Of a stretch of 5,305 nucleotides of DNA, positions 1 to 4,571 are shown in pieces. This DNA is from an uncultured Tolumonas sp. (GTDB lineage Bacteria; Pseudomonadota; Gammaproteobacteria; Enterobacterales; Aeromonadaceae). Every line of letters begins with the position of its first letter. The stretch's first letter is position 1. A model generated the notes under the pieces. It made no database searches. It worked only from the letters and a program-made list of their open reading frames with translations, and was not told the origin of the DNA. The stretch spans positions 1-5,305 of the forward strand of contig CAIZDF010000458.1 of NCBI GenBank assembly GCA_903931645.1, given 5' to 3'. Position numbers and translations under genes: made by a program.

Positions 1-100
1 GAGGAATGGGCTCCCGCAAAGCACTATCCCGCCGCGCGGCTTCTGTCGCAGGCTGTTGTGCCAAAGGCACTAAATTGGGATAGGTCGGTGCAATATTCAT
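1..100 (-). CDS. N-terminal fragment of hypothetical protein, possibly SprA/CJM1_0395-like putative metalloprotease
   Basis: An open frame starts with ATG at 100 on the minus strand and runs off the left edge, leaving 33 visible residues. It begins MNIAPTYPNLVPLAQQ and continues with a charged TEAARRDSALREPIP stretch. That stretch resembles, from memory, the start of the SprA-related / CJM1_0395 putative metalloprotease family. The zinc-binding motif that would settle this lies outside the window. The start is only 5 bases after the stop of the upstream 84-residue gene, so the two are probably one transcript with coupled translation. No good Shine-Dalgarno sequence precedes the ATG, which fits coupling. 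The reading frame and start are reasonably supported; the family name is a guess. Confidence 0.5.
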   Translation of the reverse strand, partial: MNIAPTYPNLVPLAQQPATEAARRDSALREPIP

Positions 101-105
101 AATTG

Positions 106-360
106 TCAGACGTGAATATCGAGTAATGAACCGATCATTTGATCAGAACGCGTGATCACTTCAGCAGACGCTTTACCCTGAATTTCAGCCATTTTAAGTT
201 GTACTAACGAATCAGGTATCGCATCTTGTTGTGAAACTGACGCTCCTTGATCTGATGATGGCAAAGTCTGCTGCGCAATTTTACTGGCACTGGCATCTAT
301 TTGTGAGGTTGCTTTTTGCAAACCAAGCACGCCAGATGAAAACGCACTGTTTATATTCAT
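106..360 (-). CDS. Small flagellar rod/hook D0-like protein (84 aa)
   Basis: This small protein has no catalytic motif, signal peptide or membrane segment. Residues 1-30 (MNINSAFSSGVLGLQKATSQ, then IDASASKIA) resemble the N-terminal helix of FlgC/FlgE/FlgG axial proteins (S-A-x-S-G-x-x-x-L...A...A-x-x-I-A). Residues 58-84, ending VITRSDQMIGSLLDIHV, resemble the C-terminal helix of the same proteins (VI-x-x-ADxMLxTLLxI). Between them lies a short Ser/Gln-rich linker at about 31-50. It therefore looks like the two coiled-coil D0 ends without the central domains. The ATG is preceded by GAGGA about 10 bases upstream on the minus strand, supporting the start. It lies 105 bases after bioH on the same strand and 5 bases before the next gene. 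No other flagellar gene is visible. Function is unknown; an envelope or flagellum-associated role is inference only. Confidence 0.72.
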   Translation of the reverse strand: MNINSAFSSGVLGLQKATSQIDASASKIAQQTLPSSDQGASVSQQDAIPDSLVQLKMAEIQGKASAEVITRSDQMIGSLLDIHV

Positions 361-409
361 ACGGTCAACATCCTCGAAACATACAGATCAACTCAAAGTA
401 ATTATCGAT

Positions 410-438
410 GACAAATGATGAGAATAACAGCATTTGTC
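410..438. repeat. Inverted repeat between bioH and the 84-aa gene
   Basis: GACAAATG at 410-417 is the exact reverse complement of CATTTGTC at 431-438, with a 13-base spacer. It lies in the 105-base AT-rich gap downstream of bioH and upstream of the small flagellar-like gene. There is no T-tract after it on the minus strand, so it is not a typical intrinsic terminator for bioH. It could be an operator for the downstream minus-strand genes or chance. I found no convincing promoter pair in this gap. Confidence 0.4.
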
Positions 439-465
439 GCACATTTTTCAATCAATAAATTGGTG

Positions 466-1206
466 TTATGATTCTATAAATAAATGCGGATGAGACAAAA
501 ATGGCGTATGTGCTGCGTGCGGAAAAATCACTGAATGACTACGAGGCAACAAAGCTTCAATTTCGGCTACTGCGGCAACTGGAACCAAACTATCTAAACG
601 GCCATACAGGCTCAGTACCGGGCAACTCAGCTGAGAAAGCTCAGACCTGAGATCAACCGTTTCCAGTAATTGTAATCCCGCTTTAAGCGCGGCAGATGTA
701 GCATCCGGTCGCTGCTGTAGCCAGCTTTTTAAGCGCTTTACGTCTTCTTTAACTGATTCACTACCCATTGCTTGGATCGCTAAAAAACGTTCTATTGTTT
801 TACGGGTATCTAATTGTAGTGCACGATTAAACCCTGATAACACATCCGGGCGAATCCCCGGCCAGTTATCTTGTTGTAGAAAACAGGGTGAACTGCCGCT
901 CAAGACTAATCGATTGATACGTGTTGGGTGATCCAACGCCATCCGTAATGCGATCAGCCCGCCCATCGACCAGCCCAGTAAGTTAAATTGCGCGGGTAAA
1001 TGCGGTAATACCGTTTCACTCCACAGCGATAGGTCAGCGCTTTCCACAATCGTGTGCTGGCTAAAGCCAAAACCGGGTAAATCTACTAAATGTAAAGAAT
1101 AATACGGAGCAAGTAGTGGCACGATTTCTTGCCATACTGCACTGTTTAAGCCCCATCCATGTAGCAACACCAGATCTGGCCCTTGCCCGATACGTTCGAT
1201 ATACAT
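466..1206 (-). CDS. bioH: Pimeloyl-[acyl-carrier protein] methyl ester esterase BioH
   Basis: BioH is a cytoplasmic alpha/beta-hydrolase that removes the methyl group from pimeloyl-ACP methyl ester, ending BioC/BioH pimelate synthesis before BioF acts in biotin formation. The 246-residue product shows the family landmarks: oxyanion-region [12 protein letters not shown] (14-25), VDLPGFG (41-47), nucleophile elbow GWSMGG with Ser80, SSPCF (105-109), [12 protein letters not shown] (115-126), [10 protein letters not shown] (139-148), acid GRLDSLVP with Asp205, and AAHTPF with His233. These correspond to E. coli Ser82, Asp207 and His235. The ATG at 1206 is the only sensible start because an in-frame TGA lies eight codons upstream; an AG-rich stretch precedes it. 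The product ends SHPHLFIES, about ten residues shorter than E. coli BioH. It is transcribed away from amt, with about 350 bases between them. Confidence 0.95.
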   Translation of the reverse strand: MYIERIGQGPDLVLLHGWGLNSAVWQEIVPLLAPYYSLHLVDLPGFGFSQHTIVESADLSLWSETVLPHLPAQFNLLGWSMGGLIALRMALDHPTRINRLVLSGSSPCFLQQDNWPGIRPDVLSGFNRALQLDTRKTIERFLAIQAMGSESVKEDVKRLKSWLQQRPDATSAALKAGLQLLETVDLRSELSQLSCPVLSLYGRLDSLVPVAAVAEIEALLPRSHSVIFPHAAHTPFLSHPHLFIES

Positions 1207-1294
1207 TGTTCTTTTCTCTATTACTCACAATAGACTGCAAAGCTATGATAACCGTTCACCACAGTCACTGCGAAGAGAATAGCCGCCATGTCTG

Positions 1295-1392
1295 TGCACC
1301 AGATAAAGCTGTTCATTTTTTATGCACCAAATAAGCACTAAGAAATCCCGCCACGCCTCATTAATGTGCATCAAATGCACCATTTTGCCCTT
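1295..1392 (+). promoter_or_regulatory. Probable NtrC (GlnG) enhancer region: three TGCACCA half-sites
   Basis: The heptamer TGCACCA, the left half of the NtrC consensus (TGCACYA, 3 bases, TRGTGCA), occurs three times: at 1295-1301, 1323-1329 and 1376-1382. They lie about 172, 145 and 92 bases before the predicted sigma-54 start, the usual range for NtrC enhancers. Second halves are degenerate: the 1323 site continues AATAAGCACT, and the 1376 site continues TTTTG and then loses the match. A perfect small palindrome, GTGCAT-CAA-ATGCAC, covers 1366-1380 and overlaps the third copy. Three copies of one 7-mer in 88 bases is very unlikely by chance. The weak right halves keep this at moderate confidence. 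Confidence 0.5.
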
Positions 1393-1441
1393 AAGGCAGG
1401 CAAGAACCCTATTTTTGAGCCATTTTATATATGATCCAGGT

Positions 1442-1457
1442 TGGCATAATTCCTGCG
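1442..1457 (+). promoter_or_regulatory. Sigma-54 (RpoN) promoter of the ammonium transporter gene
   Basis: TTGGCAT-AATTC-CTGCG matches the sigma-54 pattern TGGCAC-N5-TTGC with the invariant GG at 1443-1444 and GC at 1455-1456, exactly 10 bases apart. Transcription should start near 1467-1468, leaving a leader of about 90 bases before the amt ATG. No comparable sigma-70 promoter stands out between here and the gene. Sigma-54 plus NtrC control is well established for glnK-amtB in enteric bacteria, which agrees with the gene downstream. Confidence 0.82.
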
Positions 1458-1556
1458 ATGTAAGTATCAGGTTAGCGACATACTAGTCCGACCAACGAGT
1501 TCTCAGACCTCCGTCTGTCGAGATCAGGACACGGTATTATCAGGGAGATATCTACA

Positions 1557-3050
1557 ATGAAACGATTGTTTGCAATCTTGGCGCTGGTGGGAGCTTTCGG
1601 GCTGGCAACACCAGCATGGAGTGAAGATGCACCTGCCACTCCAACTACTTCAACCGCAGTAGCCGCACCGGCTGCCACTGCAACACCAGTAGCTACTGCT
1701 GCCGTAGCCGCTCCTGCTGCTGCAGTGGCACCAGTAGATACAGTAAATAAAGGTGATAACGCATGGCTGATGGTGGCATCTGCATTAGTTATTTTAATGT
1801 CGATTCCAGGTCTGGCTCTTTTCTATGGCGGCTTAGTTCGCAGTAAAAACATGTTGTCAGTACTGATTCAGGTACTAGTAGTATTCAGTCTTGCAACCAT
1901 TCTGTGGGTAGCTTATGGCTACAGTATGGCCTTTACTGAAGGTAACGCTTTCTTCGGTTCGCTTAGTAAAGCATTCCTGAAAGGTGTTACACCTGATTCG
2001 ATTGCCGCAACGTTCAATAAAGGGATCGGTGTTTCCGAGCTCATTTATGTCGCATTCCAAGGCGCGTTTGCAGCTATTACCTGCTGTCTGATTCTGGGTG
2101 CATTTGCTGAACGTATCCGTTTTTCTGCAGTACTGCTGTTCATGGTGTTCTGGTTCACATTGTCATATGTTCCTATGGCACATATGGTGTGGTACTGGAC
2201 TGGTCCAGATGCATATACCAGTGCTGCCGCAGCTGATGCAGCCAATGCAACTGCAGGCTGGTTATTCCAACATGGCGCATTAGACTTCGCAGGCGGTACT
2301 GTCGTTCACATCAACGCAGCGGTTGCGGGCTTGGTCGGTGCTTACTTTGTGGGTAAACGTGTTGGTTTTGGTCGCGAATCAATGGCGCCACACAGCCTGA
2401 CAATGACCATGATCGGTGCAAGTTTGCTGTGGTTTGGTTGGTTTGGTTTCAACGCTGGCTCTGCATTGGAAGCCAACGGTACTTCTGCTCTGGCATTCGT
2501 AAACACCTGGGTTGCTACTGCAGCAGCCACACTCACTTGGACCATGGCTGAATGGGCGCTAAAAGGTAAACCATCCATGTTGGGTGCGGCTTCTGGTGCG
2601 GTAGCCGGTCTGGTTGCGATTACACCTGCTTGTGGTTACGTTGGTGTGATGGGCGGCATGGTGATCGGTGCACTGGCTGGCGTAGTCTGCCTGTGGGGTG
2701 TACATGGCCTGAAACGTCTGCTGAATGTTGATGACTCACTGGACGTATTTGGTGTGCACGGTGTTGGCGGTATGTTAGGTGCGATCCTGACTGGTGTATT
2801 TGCTTCTCCAGACTTGGGTGGCGTCGGCATTTGGGATTATGTTGCTAATGCTGCATCTCCAGAATACTCAATTGCTGCACAAGTTAAAATTCAGGCTATC
2901 GGTGTAATCACTACTATCGTTTGGTCTGGTCTGGTATCTATCGTTGGTTTCTTCATCATCGATAAACTGGTTGGTCTGCGTGTTCCAGTGGAAGCAGAAC
3001 GCGAAGGTCTGGATCTGACTTCTCATGGCGAACGTGCTTACAATAACTAA
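1557..3050 (+). CDS. amtB: AmtB-type ammonium channel with signal peptide and Ala/Pro-rich N-terminal linker
   Basis: This inner-membrane Amt/Mep/Rh channel takes up ammonium under nitrogen limitation. The 497 residues comprise a signal peptide (MKRLFAILALVGAFGLATPA, likely cut after AWS, residue 22), a low-complexity Ala/Pro/Thr/Val linker (23-62), and an AmtB core of about eleven membrane helices from residue 67. Key residues align with E. coli AmtB: gate Phe171 (F107) and Phe298 (F215), Trp212 (W148), Asp243 in ALDFAGG (D160), the paired pore histidines His251 (H168) and His401 (H318), and Ser302 (S219). The external loop between Trp212 and Asp243 is about 19 residues longer than in E. coli. 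The C-terminal tail (RVPVEAEREGLDLTSHGERA) is the type that binds the PII protein GlnK. AGGGAG at 1542-1547, 9 bases before the ATG, supports the start. No glnK lies beside it. A sigma-54 promoter upstream and a terminator directly after make it a single-gene unit. Confidence 0.97.
   Translation: MKRLFAILALVGAFGLATPAWSEDAPATPTTSTAVAAPAATATPVATAAVAAPAAAVAPVDTVNKGDNAWLMVASALVILMSIPGLALFYGGLVRSKNMLSVLIQVLVVFSLATILWVAYGYSMAFTEGNAFFGSLSKAFLKGVTPDSIAATFNKGIGVSELIYVAFQGAFAAITCCLILGAFAERIRFSAVLLFMVFWFTLSYVPMAHMVWYWTGPDAYTSAAAADAANATAGWLFQHGALDFAGGTVVHINAAVAGLVGAYFVGKRVGFGRESMAPHSLTMTMIGASLLWFGWFGFNAGSALEANGTSALAFVNTWVATAAATLTWTMAEWALKGKPSMLGAASGAVAGLVAITPACGYVGVMGGMVIGALAGVVCLWGVHGLKRLLNVDDSLDVFGVHGVGGMLGAILTGVFASPDLGGVGIWDYVANAASPEYSIAAQVKIQAIGVITTIVWSGLVSIVGFFIIDKLVGLRVPVEAEREGLDLTSHGERAYNN
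1659..1741 (+). repeat. Imperfect tandem duplication encoding the Amt N-terminal linker
   Basis: Bases 1659-1696 and 1704-1741 align at 30 of 38 positions without gaps, with a period of 45 bases. Because the period is 15 codons, the frame is kept. The peptide units are VAAPAATATPVATAA (residues 35-49) and VAAPAAAVAPVDTVN (50-64). The linker probably grew by in-frame duplication. It lies after the signal peptide and before the first core helix, so it should be periplasmic. Confidence 0.7.
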
Positions 3051-3068
3051 GACGATTGCAAATCTATC

Positions 3069-3092
3069 AGGGCGCCTCAGGGCGCCCTTTTT
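3069..3092 (+). terminator. Intrinsic terminator of amtB
   Basis: AGGGCGCC (3069-3076) pairs perfectly with GGCGCCCT (3081-3088) across a TCAG loop, forming an 8 bp stem that is almost all G-C and is followed by five Ts (3088-3092). It begins 18 bases after the amtB stop codon and should separate amtB from comF. Confidence 0.93.
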
Positions 3093-3131
3093 ATTACAGT
3101 AATCTATTCATTTCTCATTGTTTTATCACGC

Positions 3132-3842
3132 ATGTTCACTACTCTCCGACGAGCCATCTCCACACATCTCCATATTGCCGGATATGGTATTTGTCTGTTT
3201 TGTCGTCAACCCACTACACAGCCATTACTTTGTCGCTATTGTGCCGAAGAGTTGCCATTGCTCGATCATCACTGTCGTTTGTGTGGCACACCGCTGACGG
3301 GCGGTAATGACATCTGTGGTCATTGTCTGTTACAACCGCCCGAATGGGATTTTTTGCATATTCTCGCGGACTTTGAATTTCCCTTAACCGGGCTTATCCA
3401 CCAGCTGAAATATCAACACAAACCATTACCCGCAACTTTGTTTGGCAAAATGCTGGCAGAACTCTATCCGGCAGAGGAACCCAAACCCGAAGTGATCCTG
3501 CCAGTTCCACTGCATTGGCGACGTCAATGGTCTCGCGGTTACAATCAGGCGCAGGAGATCGCGCGCCCTATCACAAAGCAACTGAATATTCCCTGCAATA
3601 ACCGCTTATTAACACGAACACGAGCCACCAAAGTACAAGCCGGTCTTTCTCGTGAATTACGACAGACAAATCTGAATAATGCCTTTATTATCAAGCCACA
3701 TACCTATCGACATGTGGCTGTGCTTGATGATGTGGTGACCACGGGTGTTACCGTTACAGCACTGGTACGACTTTTGAAGGAAAGCGGATGCCAACGTGTC
3801 GATGTCTGGGCAATTTGTCGGACGCAACTGCGCGGTGAATAA
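3132..3842 (+). CDS. comF: ComF family protein (GntX-like), phosphoribosyltransferase fold
   Basis: ComF/GntX proteins couple a zinc-binding N-terminus to a type I phosphoribosyltransferase domain. They are linked to DNA uptake in competent bacteria and to use of external DNA in E. coli; the exact biochemical role is unsettled. The 236-residue product has four CxxC pairs, at Cys21/24, 34/37, 48/51 and 62/65. The family motif LPVPLHWRRQWSRGYNQA (123-140) and RTRATKVQAGLSRELRQTNL (162-181) follow, and then the PRPP-binding loop VAVLDDVVTTGVTV (195-208). Length fits E. coli GntX (about 227). The ATG at 3132 has no clear Shine-Dalgarno sequence and lies only 39 bases after the amtB terminator; no better in-frame start was found. 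nfuA follows on the same strand after 70 bases but has its own promoter. Confidence 0.94.
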   Translation: MFTTLRRAISTHLHIAGYGICLFCRQPTTQPLLCRYCAEELPLLDHHCRLCGTPLTGGNDICGHCLLQPPEWDFLHILADFEFPLTGLIHQLKYQHKPLPATLFGKMLAELYPAEEPKPEVILPVPLHWRRQWSRGYNQAQEIARPITKQLNIPCNNRLLTRTRATKVQAGLSRELRQTNLNNAFIIKPHTYRHVAVLDDVVTTGVTVTALVRLLKESGCQRVDVWAICRTQLRGE

Positions 3843-3849
3843 GTATTGT

Positions 3850-3878
3850 GTCATATACATTTTGCGGCGTATTATAAT
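3850..3878 (+). promoter_or_regulatory. Sigma-70 promoter of nfuA
   Basis: A perfect -10 hexamer TATAAT lies at 3873-3878. The -35 region 17 bases upstream (GTCATA, 3850-3855) is poor. Transcription should begin near 3885, about 28 bases before the nfuA start. The promoter begins just after the comF stop codon. A poor -35 with a perfect -10 is compatible with regulated expression. Confidence 0.65.
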
Positions 3879-3901
3879 ACCCTAGTTATTTAGTCAGGAT
3901 T
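3877..3901 (+). promoter_or_regulatory. IscR type 1 operator over the nfuA promoter
   Basis: The 25 bases match the type 1 IscR consensus, as I remember it, at 20 positions. The left part is ATACCCTAGT, the centre is AT-rich, and the right part is AGTCAGG (3892-3898), which matches the consensus fully. The site overlaps the end of TATAAT and covers the predicted transcription start, so bound IscR would block RNA polymerase. In E. coli, nfuA (yhgI) is a known IscR target through a type 1 site, so location and gene agree. The site is seen in sequence; binding is inferred. Confidence 0.7.
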
Positions 3902-3906
3902 AGAGG
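3902..3906 (+). promoter_or_regulatory. Ribosome binding site that decides the nfuA start
   Basis: AGAGG sits directly against an ATG at 3907 but 6 bases before a second in-frame ATG at 3913, the ideal distance. The second start also gives [12 protein letters not shown], which aligns with E. coli MIRISDAAQAHF. A weaker AGGA at 3896-3899 could serve the first ATG, which would add Met-Ala. Confidence 0.7.
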
Positions 3907-3912
3907 ATGGCG

Positions 3913-4491
3913 ATGATCACAATCACCGAAAGCGCTCAGGCTCATTTCCGCAAACTGCTGGAAAAGCAGACGGAAAACACCAATATCCGTGTATTTGTTA
4001 TGAATCCGGGCACCCCCAATGCGGAATGTGGCGTCTCTTACTGTCCTCCGGATGCAGTAGAGCCCGAAGATACTCGCTTACCATTGAGCGGTTTTGACGC
4101 CATCATTGATCCCAATAGCGCGCCATTTCTGGTTGATGCGGTCATCGATTTCATCAGTGACCAGATGGGCTCGCAACTAACACTGAAAGCACCGAACGCC
4201 AAAATGCGTAAAGTGCCTGATGATGCGCCACTGGCTGATCGTGTTGAATACGTTTTGCAGTCGGAAGTAAACCCGTCTCTTGCCGCCCATGGCGGTAAAG
4301 TGACACTGACTGAAATCACTGACGACGGCATTGCCATTTTACAATTTGGTGGTGGCTGTAATGGTTGTTCAATGGTCGATGTGACGCTGAAAGAAGGGAT
4401 TGAGAAGCAACTGCTGGAACGTTTCCCTGGCGAACTGACTGGCGCGAAAGATGCGACAGAACATGCCCGCGGTGAGCACTCGTTCTACTGA
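3913..4491 (+). CDS. nfuA: Fe/S biogenesis protein NfuA
   Basis: NfuA is a cytoplasmic iron-sulfur carrier that binds a [4Fe-4S] cluster as a dimer and passes it to client enzymes such as LipA and aconitase, especially under iron starvation or oxidative stress. From the chosen start it is 192 residues, against 191 in E. coli. The N-terminal half is a degenerate A-type domain ([18 protein letters not shown], about 31-48; [15 protein letters not shown], about 87-101). The C-terminal Nfu domain carries the cluster ligands in [20 protein letters not shown], with Cys149 and Cys152 at the same numbers as in E. coli. It ends with the typical [10 protein letters not shown]. An ATG at 3907 would add two residues. 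It has its own promoter with an IscR-like site and ends at a strong terminator. Confidence 0.97.
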   Translation: MITITESAQAHFRKLLEKQTENTNIRVFVMNPGTPNAECGVSYCPPDAVEPEDTRLPLSGFDAIIDPNSAPFLVDAVIDFISDQMGSQLTLKAPNAKMRKVPDDAPLADRVEYVLQSEVNPSLAAHGGKVTLTEITDDGIAILQFGGGCNGCSMVDVTLKEGIEKQLLERFPGELTGAKDATEHARGEHSFY

Positions 4492-4510
4492 TAACTGCGT
4501 GCAGTGTTGC

Positions 4511-4547
4511 ATAAAAACAACGCCAGCTTTGCTGGCGTTGTTTTTAT
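4511..4547. terminator. Bidirectional terminator between nfuA and gpsA
   Basis: A perfect 17 bp inverted repeat has arms at 4511-4527 and 4531-4547 with a TTT loop. Its core is CAACGCCAGC / GCTGGCGTTG, flanked by five As on one side and five Ts on the other. It therefore works as an intrinsic terminator in both directions: it begins 20 bases after the nfuA stop and lies 25 bases beyond the gpsA stop on the opposite strand. Confidence 0.94.
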
Positions 4548-4571
4548 CTGGAAATACCTAAACCACTATCT

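Noticed and set aside
398..412. Sigma-28 flagellar promoter for the 84-aa gene (minus-strand ATCGATAA)
   Set aside because: The -10 matches 6 of 8, but no TAAA-like -35 lies at the required distance.
1245..1273. Sigma-70 promoter for bioH (minus-strand TATCAT at 1250-1245, TCGCAG at 1273-1268, 17-base spacing)
   Set aside because: The -10 is fair (5 of 6) but the -35 matches only 3 of 6; too weak to list as a feature.
1116..1334. Plus-strand open frame of 72 codons across the bioH start and intergenic region
   Set aside because: It overlaps the conserved bioH N-terminus on the opposite strand, has no recognisable motif, and runs through the NtrC-like region.
1390..1440. IHF site between the NtrC-like heptamers and the sigma-54 promoter
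   Set aside because: The region is AT-rich, but no stretch fits the WATCAA-N4-TTR pattern.
1472..1678. Minus-strand open frame of 68 codons opposite the amtB leader and start
   Set aside because: Composition is the reverse of the Ala/Pro repeat; no ribosome site or family resemblance. Shadow of amtB.
3879..3904. IscR type 2 site upstream of nfuA
   Set aside because: The ATACCC start is suggestive, but the rest needs a gap to fit; the type 1 alignment is far better without gaps.
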